Shown: one piece after another, positions 44,179-53,529 of the stretch
How positions within the stretch are numbered: position 1 is the stretch's first letter
How the letters are laid out: each line of letters begins with the position of its first letter
Origin: Denitratisoma oestradiolicum
Lineage (GTDB): Bacteria; Pseudomonadota; Gammaproteobacteria; Burkholderiales; Rhodocyclaceae
Assembly: GCF_902813185.1 (NCBI RefSeq)
Contig: NZ_LR778301.1
Coordinates: 1,922,001 to 1,986,000, forward strand
DNA length: 64,000 bases
Direction: 5' to 3'
Position numbers and translations under genes: made by a program
Notes under the pieces: generated by a model
What the model was told of the DNA's origin: nothing
The model's database searches: none
Seen by the model: only the letters and a program-made list of their open reading frames with translations

Positions 44179-47001
44179 CTACTTGCCATGTTTTCCTTCG
44201 AGGGTCTCTTGAATGTATTTGCCGGGGTTCGGCCCGGTCACGCCGGTTGCCACACGATTTACTCCGTCAACAACATCCTCCGCAACCTCTGCTCCCTTAC
44301 CGACGAGTGAGACCGGCTTCAATTTGCGGAAATTGGATGGCGTTGCATTTTCTTGATGGGTTTGCCCTGCCGCTTCTTTCCGATGATCGACCTCGGCCGC
44401 GTTTCTGGAAAACTCCCGCATCGCGGTATGCATGGCTTGATCGCTCGGTCGGCCTTGCGGAGTGACTCCAGCACGCCCCGCTCGCCCCTTCACCTGCCCC
44501 AAGTAGTCACCGCCCGCCGATTCGACCGAATCGCGACCCGGCACGCCAGCTCGGTTCGCATCGTGCCGCGCCTGGATCGCCTCAGCGCCCGGCACCTGCC
44601 CGGCCATCTCGCCCAACATCCGGTCGTAGTTCTGCGCGGTGTATTCCTCGATATATGGCCGGAGCTTGTGCGGATCGCCCATGACCCCCTGAAACTTTTC
44701 GTAGTTGTATTCGAGCTTGGGCAGCAGGAAATCCTTGATGAAATGATCCTGGAGCTGAAGATTCGATCCAAGCTGACCGCTATGCGAAAGCTCCCACATC
44801 TGCCGATGCCCTTCCGTCTCCTGCATTGACGCACTAAAGGCGTCGCGCGATTGCCGGGCGTGGTCCAGCGACGCCCGCATGCCTTCGCTGCCGGCCGTCT
44901 TACCCTCATCAGTGCTTCGATAATTGCGCTCCCAGCCGTTATCGAGCACGGTGCCGACCTTTTTTCCAAAGCTCGACTCGCGGGCGAACTGGGCCATTTC
45001 CTCCAGGGACCGCATCGAATCGGCGGAGTTGCGCATCTTGGTCGACACCTCCACGCCACCCCGAAGCCCGGCAATCTCCAAGAGCTTCGGCGTACTCATG
45101 CCCATCGAGGCGCCGACCATCAGTTCCATCGCGACCTTTTCGCTGACGCCGAGCTTTCTGGCCCACTGATCGACCTGGCGCAGGGTTTCGTTGGCCTCCT
45201 GATTCCGGCTCGACCCCATGCCGTGGCGGTATCCTGTGGTGTCACTGCTGCCCTTGGCGTGGCTTCGTTCAAACCCCGCCTCCTGTTTGACAGCCGCCAG
45301 AGCACTTTCGGCGTACTCCGCGGATTGTTGCTGTGTTGCCTGCTGCGAGCGCTCGTAATTCTCCTTCGCCGCGGCGCCGAGGGAATCGTTGAGCGCCATG
45401 TCGGCGCGGACATCGCTTTTCGCTTGTTTGACGACGAAGCCGCCGCCAGAAAAGTGGCTGTAATCGAATCCCCCGCGTGCCTGGAAATTGGTCATACCCT
45501 GCCGCAGGCTCGGGTTCATATCGACCGCCAGTCCCTTCATGGAGTCGTGGCTGACGTTGTTGAGGGAAGCGTTGCCCATTTGCATGTTGCCCATGGCCAA
45601 GGCGCTGGCGATCTTCTCCGGGTCGCGCGGCGGCGCCACCAGACCGGCGACTGACTGTAGACCGACCTCGCCACCTTTCACGATGGCGGCGGCGATGGCC
45701 GGAATCGAGATGACCAACATGCCCGCTATCGCCTGGTCGCTGACGATAGCCGTATTGAGGAAGCTCATCTGCTCGATGGACAAGCCGCTTCCAGCGCTTC
45801 CATTCGTGTATTGGCTTCTCGAATACATCGTGATGATGAAGTTCATCACCGCATAGAGCGGCGCCCAGAGTTGAATCCAGAACAGACTGGCCGCGTAGGA
45901 CTTGATGATGGCGCCGGCCTGGTGGCCGCTGAGCACCACAAACAGCAGGAACACCGGAAAGATGGCGTACTGGACCAGTTCGATGGCATTGCGCACCTTG
46001 GGCATGGTGGATTCGGCGATCCGCGCCATCAGCTTGTAGGAGTCGCTCGTGGATCGAAGCGACTGCGCCATCGCCAGATTGGTCTGGGCGCTGGCGGCAT
46101 CGCCCAACTGCGCAGGCAACATGTATTGGGCATCGATCATGAAGTTGGCGACGATGGCCTGCTTGACCGCATCCTGTGCCGAAGCCGAAACCCCTAGGAG
46201 ATAGTTGGTCGAGGTTGCCAGGGAACCGACAATGGCCGTCCCGGCATCCACCTGAGTCATTTTCGGGTAGAGGCGAGAACCCAGTAAGGTGATCTGGCGG
46301 CTCGACTCGGCAACAATCTGGGTGGTAAGGCTCTGATAGGCGACATCGCAGCCGACCGTAGTCATCACCGTCGGGTCCGTCGTATCGCGCAGGGTCACCA
46401 GTCGCGCCGGGTTGGTCTTCCCGTTCAGGCTGGCCCAAACGTCGTTCACCGCGATGATGTCTTCCTTCATGCGGATGTAGCCGGTGGCCAGATCCGGCGC
46501 GACGCACTCCCGGTAGAACTCCAGCAGGTTGCCAGTCAGAATGGGATTGCCGCTCTTCACGGCAAGACGCTCGGAGAGTACCCGGTGACCGAACAAGGTG
46601 CCGTTCTTGCGGAACTTCACGTCGTCAGGAAGCGAGAATACCGTCTCGAACGCGCCGGTCAGCCAGTCCCCTACCTTACTCATGCTGAACGCGAAAGCAC
46701 CCAGACCAATCGGCACATTGGCCACCGCACGCGGCGGCTCATTCCCGGTACGATCGACGATGGTCACCGTCACCTTGGGAATCAGCAGCATGGACTGGAA
46801 GATGGCGAGGAAGAAGAGCCACTTCCACATGCCATCCAATCGCTCCCTTCCGGTCAGGGTGGCGATGACGACGACGATGATTCCCACGATCGCCATGGTG
46901 CGCAGCAACCCGAGGTAGTCGCCACTGCCCATGATGGAAGCGACGGCGTTGAACATCGCCTCCAGCTCGGCGACGTTCCAATAGGCATAGACCTCGTACA
47001 T
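44179..47001 (-). CDS. traG: TraG, mating-pair stabilisation / entry exclusion-type protein
   Basis: A 940-residue protein with the TraG_N topology: hydrophobic helices in the first ~60, ~90-120 and ~345-460 residues (for example NAIELVQYAIFPVFLLFVVL and FWIQLWAPLYAVMNFIITMY), followed by a long hydrophilic, helical periplasmic C-terminus. TraG acts in pilus assembly and mating-pair stabilisation. It is 17 bp after traH. The C-terminal half is poorly conserved in general and shows no further domain I can name. Confidence 0.92.
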   Translation of the reverse strand: MYEVYAYWNVAELEAMFNAVASIMGSGDYLGLLRTMAIVGIIVVVIATLTGRERLDGMWKWLFFLAIFQSMLLIPKVTVTIVDRTGNEPPRAVANVPIGLGAFAFSMSKVGDWLTGAFETVFSLPDDVKFRKNGTLFGHRVLSERLAVKSGNPILTGNLLEFYRECVAPDLATGYIRMKEDIIAVNDVWASLNGKTNPARLVTLRDTTDPTVMTTVGCDVAYQSLTTQIVAESSRQITLLGSRLYPKMTQVDAGTAIVGSLATSTNYLLGVSASAQDAVKQAIVANFMIDAQYMLPAQLGDAASAQTNLAMAQSLRSTSDSYKLMARIAESTMPKVRNAIELVQYAIFPVFLLFVVLSGHQAGAIIKSYAASLFWIQLWAPLYAVMNFIITMYSRSQYTNGSAGSGLSIEQMSFLNTAIVSDQAIAGMLVISIPAIAAAIVKGGEVGLQSVAGLVAPPRDPEKIASALAMGNMQMGNASLNNVSHDSMKGLAVDMNPSLRQGMTNFQARGGFDYSHFSGGGFVVKQAKSDVRADMALNDSLGAAAKENYERSQQATQQQSAEYAESALAAVKQEAGFERSHAKGSSDTTGYRHGMGSSRNQEANETLRQVDQWARKLGVSEKVAMELMVGASMGMSTPKLLEIAGLRGGVEVSTKMRNSADSMRSLEEMAQFARESSFGKKVGTVLDNGWERNYRSTDEGKTAGSEGMRASLDHARQSRDAFSASMQETEGHRQMWELSHSGQLGSNLQLQDHFIKDFLLPKLEYNYEKFQGVMGDPHKLRPYIEEYTAQNYDRMLGEMAGQVPGAEAIQARHDANRAGVPGRDSVESAGGDYLGQVKGRAGRAGVTPQGRPSDQAMHTAMREFSRNAAEVDHRKEAAGQTHQENATPSNFRKLKPVSLVGKGAEVAEDVVDGVNRVATGVTGPNPGKYIQETLEGKHGK

Positions 47002-47018
47002 TCCGGCTCCGCCTGACC

Positions 47019-48443
47019 TTACCGGTTGAAGACCATCATGGACTGGAAGATGTTGGTCGGCATCCCGGCATTGAGGCTTTGATGCAGAAGCTGGAGCGAA
47101 CGGCTCATCTCGGCAACCTGCATGCCCTTCTGGTATTCGGCGCGCAGCATGTCCCGCGCCTCCTGCTCCACTTCGTTGAGTCGGACGAGAATTTTTTCCG
47201 AAGCGGCGACGGCATCGGGACCGCCCTTCCCGGTCTCGTTCTGTAGAGCACCGCGGAGTGTCTTTGAGAGATTCGTGAAGTAGGCGTAGGCGACATCCAC
47301 GGCAATGAGCTGGGCGTAGTCTTCGGTGATCCGGTCACCGCCAGGGATACTGCTGGATACCGCGAGCATCTTCCAGACCGGAAGGGATGAATTGCCGATC
47401 AGCGCCGTATCCAGACTGTTTTGCCCGGTAGCGTCCCGGTTGACGATCTTGTCCCGCATGGCGGCGATCCGGGTTCTGACTTGCCGGGAGAACGGCGTCA
47501 CGGTAAAAGCGCTTTCCGAAAAGGTCGGCGTCATGCACTCCGCGGTATCGACGCCACACTTGAGGCCGGGCAGATTGACGGTCGTCGAACCGCCGTCACC
47601 AACGAACTGCCGGAAGGTCAGCTTGCCGCCGGGCAGATAGGCCCACCTGGCTTTCTCAGCGGCGTTCTCGCCGGGCGGCGTCACGATGATGGTGCCGGTC
47701 AGGCTCATCAACAGTTCCCTGGTCTCATCGGTGACACCGGAGACACGGGACAGAGACCGCCACACGACATTACCCGGATTGAAAAGCTCCCGGTATCCCT
47801 GTGAGGAATTCTTGGCAGCCGTGCGGATGTTCTTGGCCGTGGTGGAGCTTTTCTTCCACTCGTCCCAGGACTCGAACACATCCCCGAACATGTTGAGGTT
47901 CGCGCCGGCGGTCTTGCCCTCTTTCTCCTGGGTCTTGTCCGTCAACATGCTGCCCGCCGCAGTGACGATCCCTTCCGCTGCCTGGCAGGAATTGATGTTG
48001 AGATTGTTCATCTTCGACGCCTGATCCTGTAGGTACTTTAGAAGGTCACAGAGGTCGGGCGACATCGAGCACAGGGCCATGTTGAAAGCCGCGCCAATGG
48101 CGTTGTTGCCGATATTTCGCAGCAGCGCGACGAACTGTTCTTTGTTGATGAACGAAAACGATCCCGCGAAAAGATCGATCCCGCCGCACCCGGCGCTGAA
48201 CGACGGCGGCGAAATGCTCGCCAACTGATAGTTGCGCACGGGGGTGCGCATATAGAGACTGCCCCCGGTATAGAAATTCATCGTCTGCCCGCGATAAACG
48301 TTGGGGCCGGTCACATTGCCGTAGGCACCAATGTCGTTGAACCAGTCCTGCATGGACTGGGAGACGTCGGCGACTGCCGGACGGGCCAGTGTCGAGAAAA
48401 TCAACGTGGCGGCCAGGGTTCGCCGGAAACATGAACGGTTCAT
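47019..48443 (-). CDS. traH: TraH, pilus assembly protein
   Basis: A 474-residue exported protein with signal peptide MNRSCFRRTLAATLIFSTLARPAVA and the TraH hallmarks NDIGAYGNVTGPNVYRGQTM, GGSLYMRTPVRNYQLASI, SAGCGGIDLFAGSFSFINKE and CSMSPDLCDLLKYLQD. TraH forms part of the outer-membrane pilus assembly complex. The ATG at 48443 has GAGG upstream; the frame continues 12 bases further to a TTG, which is less likely. Confidence 0.94.
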   Translation of the reverse strand: MNRSCFRRTLAATLIFSTLARPAVADVSQSMQDWFNDIGAYGNVTGPNVYRGQTMNFYTGGSLYMRTPVRNYQLASISPPSFSAGCGGIDLFAGSFSFINKEQFVALLRNIGNNAIGAAFNMALCSMSPDLCDLLKYLQDQASKMNNLNINSCQAAEGIVTAAGSMLTDKTQEKEGKTAGANLNMFGDVFESWDEWKKSSTTAKNIRTAAKNSSQGYRELFNPGNVVWRSLSRVSGVTDETRELLMSLTGTIIVTPPGENAAEKARWAYLPGGKLTFRQFVGDGGSTTVNLPGLKCGVDTAECMTPTFSESAFTVTPFSRQVRTRIAAMRDKIVNRDATGQNSLDTALIGNSSLPVWKMLAVSSSIPGGDRITEDYAQLIAVDVAYAYFTNLSKTLRGALQNETGKGGPDAVAASEKILVRLNEVEQEARDMLRAEYQKGMQVAEMSRSLQLLHQSLNAGMPTNIFQSMMVFNR

Positions 48444-48451
48444 GGTCAGCC

Positions 48452-49255
48452 TCAATAAAGTTCGCCGGGGCGTGTTTGAGTCAGGATGTAGATGCGCTCG
48501 ACGATCTCCTGGGCCGAGAGCACGCCAGAGCCGATGGGCAGCAGCCGGCGATCCTTGATATTTCCCAGCACCACGAGCGGTACTACACTGGCGCCCAGCG
48601 AAGCGGCCATGCCGTTGTCTCGCGATGGGTTGGGAAACTCCGGCAATCCGCGGCCATCAAGTGAGATGGGGAACACCGCGATCCCGTACTGCTCCGAGAG
48701 GAACCTCAGCGTCGGTGCCATGCGATGGCAGTAGGGGCAATCCGACCGGAAGAAGAAGAACAGCCCCCACTCTCTCGCCAATCCCGCCATCGACTCTGCT
48801 TCCTTGCGTGCCCGCTGGGTATCTCGCACCTGGATGGCCGAATTGTTGGAAGGATTCCGCAACTGATAATTGAGTTCCGGATTTGCCCAGATGACGCGGC
48901 GCCAGACGTCCGAGAACACCGAAGCCCTGTCCATCAGGGCTTCCTGCGCCACGATGTAATTCTTGAGGTTCTCCGGCGTCGGCTTGACGATGGCGAGCGC
49001 CCTCTTCTTCTCCGCGTCCTCTCTCAATTTCTTCAGGGCCGCGACGGCTTCGTCTTCTTCGCTAGCCGCCTTGGGTTTTGGACTTTCGACGGCGTGATCA
49101 GCCGTCTCCGCATCCCGTGGGATATCGCAATACCAGTTGAAGCGATTCTCGTCACAGCGCCAGATGGAGTCGTACTCCAAGCCGCTGTCCGCCGACGCCG
49201 CATTGGCGAAGAGACAAAGTACGAACAGGAGAGCAAACGTGAGCGAACTTCGCAT
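48452..49255 (-). CDS. traF: TraF, thioredoxin-like pilus assembly protein
   Basis: A 267-residue periplasmic protein with a signal peptide (FALLFVLCLFANAASA), an N-terminal Trp/Cys region (IWRCDENRFNWYC), a coiled-coil linker and a thioredoxin fold with active-site CPYC at about Cys173-Cys176 (FFFFRSDCPYCHRMAP). The redox motif is intact, unlike some F TraF proteins. It works with TraH and DsbC in disulfide handling during pilus assembly. Confidence 0.93.
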   Translation of the reverse strand: MRSSLTFALLFVLCLFANAASADSGLEYDSIWRCDENRFNWYCDIPRDAETADHAVESPKPKAASEEDEAVAALKKLREDAEKKRALAIVKPTPENLKNYIVAQEALMDRASVFSDVWRRVIWANPELNYQLRNPSNNSAIQVRDTQRARKEAESMAGLAREWGLFFFFRSDCPYCHRMAPTLRFLSEQYGIAVFPISLDGRGLPEFPNPSRDNGMAASLGASVVPLVVLGNIKDRRLLPIGSGVLSAQEIVERIYILTQTRPGELY

Positions 49256-49258
49256 CGA

Positions 49259-49651
49259 TCATTGCGCCGGTGCGCTCGTAGCCGGTTGCTTCAGGATGTC
49301 CGCCACCCGTTCGGACAAGTCCGGAATGGCTGTCGCCGACGTCGCCTTGAGCAGCGCCGCCGTATTGATCAGGGCGCACTGGCACTCCCTGCCCACCTGT
49401 TCAAGGGCGGCATCCAGACGCACACCGAATGCCTTGGCTTCTTCGAACAGCTTGCCCTGCTCGGCTGCATCCATTCCCGGCTTGACCCGCTGCACCAGGG
49501 ATTGCTGCTGTTTGGCAACGATGGCGCCGATATCGATGCGAGCGAATCGCGGAATCTCCAGGGGCCGGAAGTGCAGCCATGACGCCGCAATACATGCCCC
49601 TAGCGCCAGCGTAACGACGCCGGTGAGGAACTGTGTTTTCAAAAGACTCAT
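49259..49651 (-). CDS. trbI: TrbI-like F-type conjugal transfer protein
   Basis: A 130-residue protein with one N-terminal membrane helix (LTGVVTLALGACIAASWL) and a periplasmic domain beginning RFARIDIGAIVAKQQQSLVQ. Size, topology and position between traC and traF match F-type TrbI, which modulates pilus retraction. Two cysteines (ECQCALIN) lie in the C-terminal part. Assignment rests mainly on synteny. Confidence 0.7.
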   Translation of the reverse strand: MSLLKTQFLTGVVTLALGACIAASWLHFRPLEIPRFARIDIGAIVAKQQQSLVQRVKPGMDAAEQGKLFEEAKAFGVRLDAALEQVGRECQCALINTAALLKATSATAIPDLSERVADILKQPATSAPAQ

Positions 49652-49664
49652 GACGATTTCCGCC

Positions 49665-52238
49665 TCACTGTGATTCGCGTTCGATGACAAGCCATTCGAT
49701 GGCTTCCGAAACCGATAGACCCTTTTCTCGCAGGCGTTTGATGGCCTCGTAGTCCTCGGCACGGGTGGAATAGACCAGCATCGAGAAGGGATCGAGCAGG
49801 AGCCGTCCCAGGCCCGACCCCATCGGCGAGTGGATGTAGATTTCCGAGAAATGGCCGTGCTCGGTACTGACCGAAGCGAGCTGACGCTTCAGCCATTCAT
49901 CCAGGGACAGCTTGCCCTCCTTGCCCAAGCGCTCGATGTTTTCGGGTTTCTGGCGCAGCAGAAACAGCCAGTCGGCGTTGTTGATGGCGGCCTTGGTCGC
50001 TTCGTTCTTGTAGTAGTCGTCGACGGACTGGGTGATCGTGCCGAACGCGCCGCCGTATTTGCGGGCGCGACGATAGCCGGCCTCGATGAAACTACCGCTG
50101 GCGCCCGAGCCCATCAGATCCCAGCTTTCGTCGATGATGACGAGCTTGCGCCGGGACCGATCGCGGTACATTTCCTGAGTGATGCGATACATGATGAGCT
50201 GCATCACCACCGACTGGAGATCCTTCTTGGATTTCAGTTCCTCAAGTTCAAGGACAACAAAATCCTTGTCGAACTGGATGTTGGCCTCACCCTCGAAGTA
50301 GCTCGCATAGACGCCGTGGCGGGTATAGGGCTCCAGAGCCGTAGCTAGGCGGCTGAGGTCGCGTTCATACTCACCCTCCAGAGAAAGGCGACCGGTCTGG
50401 AGCAGTTCATAGATGTCGGTGATGGTGGCGGCGCGTCCCTTGGCGTCCCAAACCCGCTTGATGGCCGACCCCAGTGCCGTGTAGCTGTAGTTGTCGAGCG
50501 GCTCGCGCGGACTCGCCATCTGGGCGATCAAGGGCAGAATCATTTCCATGTCGGCACTGATGTCGATGATCATGGAGAAGGGATTGAGGCAGATGGTGTT
50601 TTGCCGCTCGTCCGAGAACTCGATGAACTCGCCATCCAGCAACTCGCACAGATTCTTGTAGGAGCGGCCGACGTCGATGATCCACACCTTGGCGCCGGCG
50701 CCAAGGTAGCGATAGGTCATCTCATTGACGAACACGGACTTGCCGGACCCCGACAGTGCAGCCACGGCGAAATTGAAATTGCCGCCGGTATTGTCGAAGA
50801 GATCGAAACCGATGATCTGCCCACGCCGGCCGAATAGCGTCATCACCGGGGTTTGCGTCCCCTTCCATTCGGCGATCAGCGGCGAGGTCATGACCGCGTT
50901 GTCCGCCGTCTTGGTGTTGATTCTCCCGAACTGACGCAGATCGGCCTGAAGCCCTGGCGTCAGGGTCATGGGTAGCGCCGCCGACAGGGCTTGATGCTGT
51001 AGATAGAAGTCCTTGGTGAGGTCGAAGCCTCGTGCCCGCCACACGGCACGCACGGCGTGTTCGCTGCGCGAGGCATCCTCCACTTTCGAGACGAGTGCGA
51101 TTTGGTGATACATCCCGACCACCGTCCTGCCGCTGTCGAAGGTTTTGAGCACCATGTCCCAATCGCGTTTGCGCTCCTGAAGGTCGGGCTGGAAGTGCGC
51201 CATGTAGGAGCCGGCACTCTGCGTTGCCCGCGCCGCCTTCATCTGGGCCTTGGTTCGTGCCGACTCGTAGTCGAGCGAGACGGCGCCCATCGTGATCAGG
51301 AAGGGACACGGCATGGACAAGGCGAGCTGGTAGGGATCGCCGATCATGTAGTTCATGCCGGAAAGCCGGAAGTACCGCGGATACTGTCGCACCGAGAACA
51401 GTTGCAGTACCGATTCGTCGCCGCCGGCCTTGCGGAAGCGGACGTCCCCATCCCCCACACGGGACGCGATTTCCAGATGGGAGAGTTGGTCGCGCAGCGG
51501 CCGATCCTCGTTCCATTCGATGGGACGCGCCGCGCCGCCCGCAAACAGGCGGGAGTGGTCGAAGAAATCCGCCGTGAAGTTCAGCAGATCGCCCGGCCCC
51601 CAATCACGCCCCGGCAGATGGGCCGACTTGAGCGTGGCGTGAACGCTTTCCCGAATGCGTAGCGCCTCATCGACATCTGCCGGAGATTCGGGATCGAGCG
51701 GCAAGGTGATCGAGATCACCGCACGGAAATCCCGCAGCAGATAGGTCTGGTGACCGAAGATCGACTGGCCTGTGCCCTTCAGGTAATAGTCGATGCGGCG
51801 GCGGGCAAGGAGTCGGAAGATATTCCGGTGACGTCGTTCCGCGCAATCCGGTTCATCGACCGCAACAGAAGATGGAAGGAGGTTGGACTGCGCCCGCAGC
51901 AGCGGAAGGATATGGGGGCTGCCGTAAAGGGAAATCTGGATACCCGTCCCTGGCGGACAGGAGACGAAGAGGCTGGCGAGCACCTTTTCCATTTCGTCGC
52001 TGGCGCCGGTCTGAGGCAGGGTCTCGATACAAAAGCCGATGGCATGTTCTTCCCGCTCACCGAAGCCGCCCTGATCCAGGGCGAACAGCCGGACATCCTC
52101 TTGCCACGCCAGGTAAGGAAGAATCCCGGTGAGGCGCGGCATCTGCGAAATCTCCCGCAACAATTGCCGGGGCAAATGGTCGGCTGACGCCGTCCGTTCC
52201 GGCAGGAAAGCCACGCGAAGCGCGTCGGACCAGCTCAT
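49665..52238 (-). CDS. traC: TraC, VirB4-like conjugation ATPase
   Basis: An 857-residue cytoplasmic/inner-membrane ATPase with Walker A LSGSGKSVFV near residue 496, Walker B KLVIIDESWDLMGSG near 706 and SQSVDDYY afterwards. It energises pilus assembly and substrate transfer. The start overlaps the traV stop by one base (TGATG). Confidence 0.94.
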   Translation of the reverse strand: MSWSDALRVAFLPERTASADHLPRQLLREISQMPRLTGILPYLAWQEDVRLFALDQGGFGEREEHAIGFCIETLPQTGASDEMEKVLASLFVSCPPGTGIQISLYGSPHILPLLRAQSNLLPSSVAVDEPDCAERRHRNIFRLLARRRIDYYLKGTGQSIFGHQTYLLRDFRAVISITLPLDPESPADVDEALRIRESVHATLKSAHLPGRDWGPGDLLNFTADFFDHSRLFAGGAARPIEWNEDRPLRDQLSHLEIASRVGDGDVRFRKAGGDESVLQLFSVRQYPRYFRLSGMNYMIGDPYQLALSMPCPFLITMGAVSLDYESARTKAQMKAARATQSAGSYMAHFQPDLQERKRDWDMVLKTFDSGRTVVGMYHQIALVSKVEDASRSEHAVRAVWRARGFDLTKDFYLQHQALSAALPMTLTPGLQADLRQFGRINTKTADNAVMTSPLIAEWKGTQTPVMTLFGRRGQIIGFDLFDNTGGNFNFAVAALSGSGKSVFVNEMTYRYLGAGAKVWIIDVGRSYKNLCELLDGEFIEFSDERQNTICLNPFSMIIDISADMEMILPLIAQMASPREPLDNYSYTALGSAIKRVWDAKGRAATITDIYELLQTGRLSLEGEYERDLSRLATALEPYTRHGVYASYFEGEANIQFDKDFVVLELEELKSKKDLQSVVMQLIMYRITQEMYRDRSRRKLVIIDESWDLMGSGASGSFIEAGYRRARKYGGAFGTITQSVDDYYKNEATKAAINNADWLFLLRQKPENIERLGKEGKLSLDEWLKRQLASVSTEHGHFSEIYIHSPMGSGLGRLLLDPFSMLVYSTRAEDYEAIKRLREKGLSVSEAIEWLVIERESQ

Positions 52239-52801
52239 CAGCCGCCCTCCCCGCTGGTGGCCGCATTCTCACGACCCTGCTGCGGAAACATTGCATTGGC
52301 CGGTGAAGACGGATTGCTTCGCTCCATCCGTAGCGTCGGCCGCTCGCCGGCGTTAGGCACCGCAGGTGCAAAGACTTTCGGCGGCATGACGGGTCGGTAG
52401 GCTTCGCTCGCCTTGCGCTGCGAATGCTCGACCTGCCAGCGCCCCGGATCGACGACAAGATAGAAGTACGACTGGTCGTGCAGTACCTCCTCGTCGTCTT
52501 CCCACGGCGCCAGCCAGACGCGCCGCACCTTTTGGGCGCTGCGAATTGGCTCACCGGAACTGGGCGCCTGTTGCGTAATACTCGGCGCCGCCGGCTTTCT
52601 CTTGGCGGCTTCCACCGTTGGCTGCTGGCCGGGCAGATTGTTCTGCACGGCATTTGCATAGACGCCGGAGAGCGATGCGCAGGAAATACCGTCCGGCGCC
52701 TTGCAGGCAAACTTCCCCGGCCCATCCAGCCCCGTCATCGTGCCCGCGCATCCGGCCAGAGACAGCAGCAACGGGATCACAATCCAGGCACTGATCCTCA
52801 T
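52238..52801 (-). CDS. traV: TraV lipoprotein
   Basis: A 187-residue outer-membrane lipoprotein with signal MRISAWIVIPLLLSLAGC (lipobox Cys18) and the TraV pattern FACKAPDGISCASLSGVYANA. It anchors the TraB/TraK core channel in the outer membrane. Its start overlaps the dsbC stop as ATGA. Confidence 0.9.
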   Translation of the reverse strand: MRISAWIVIPLLLSLAGCAGTMTGLDGPGKFACKAPDGISCASLSGVYANAVQNNLPGQQPTVEAAKRKPAAPSITQQAPSSGEPIRSAQKVRRVWLAPWEDDEEVLHDQSYFYLVVDPGRWQVEHSQRKASEAYRPVMPPKVFAPAVPNAGERPTLRMERSNPSSPANAMFPQQGRENAATSGEGG

Positions 52802-53526
52802 GGCCGACTCTCAGCCAGCCATTGCTCAATGCGTTCGCTGGGCGCAGCGCCCGGCAGCATGCGCCCGTCGGCTGACAGCAGGGTCGGCGTTCCCTGGATG
52901 CCCAATCGCTGCGCCAACTGGATGTTCCGTTCGATCGGGTTGTCGCATTTCCGCTTCGCAGGCGTCTTGCCGGTTCTGATGAGATCGGCCCAGGCGCGGG
53001 CGCGATCCGGCGCGCACCAAACGGCAACGGACTTGTCGACGGCCTCGGGATGCAGACCTTCCAGGGGATAAGGAAAGGTGTAGAGCGTGACGTTGTTCAG
53101 TTTGTCGAGCTCGGCTTCGAGTCGCTTGCAGTAAGGGCAGTCTGGATCGGAGAACACCGCCAGCACCCGCTCGCCCTTGCCGCGCACCGTCTTGATGGCA
53201 TCGGGCAGCGGCAACTGGGCGAAATCGATGCGCTGCTGTTTTTCCATGCGCTCTGCCGTCAGGTCGCGCTGCGTCTTCATGTCGTAGAGATGGCCGAAGA
53301 CGAAATAGCGCCCGGTCGCATCCGTATAGGCCGAGTTCTTGCCCATCGTCACCTCAAAGAGAGTCGGAATCTCCGAGGCTTGAACGCGCTCGATCCGGGT
53401 TGCCGGATACATGTCCTTGAGACGTTTCTCCAGGCTGCCAACGCCGTCATCGGCCTGCGCCGCCATCGACAGCATCCATGCGAAGAGCATGGGCAGCCGT
53501 TTGAACCGTGGTTGATTGAACTGCAT
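52798..53526 (-). CDS. dsbC: DsbC-type disulfide isomerase of the tra operon
   Basis: A 242-residue periplasmic thiol isomerase with a signal peptide ending near MAAQA, a DsbC dimerisation domain (residues 30-95) and a thioredoxin domain with CPYC at Cys130-Cys133 (FSDPDCPYCKRLEAEL). It probably folds the Cys-rich TraN, TraU and related proteins. It starts 3 bp after the traB stop. Conjugative modules of this type often carry their own DsbC. Confidence 0.92.
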   Translation of the reverse strand: MQFNQPRFKRLPMLFAWMLSMAAQADDGVGSLEKRLKDMYPATRIERVQASEIPTLFEVTMGKNSAYTDATGRYFVFGHLYDMKTQRDLTAERMEKQQRIDFAQLPLPDAIKTVRGKGERVLAVFSDPDCPYCKRLEAELDKLNNVTLYTFPYPLEGLHPEAVDKSVAVWCAPDRARAWADLIRTGKTPAKRKCDNPIERNIQLAQRLGIQGTPTLLSADGRMLPGAAPSERIEQWLAESRP

Positions 53527-53529
53527 GGG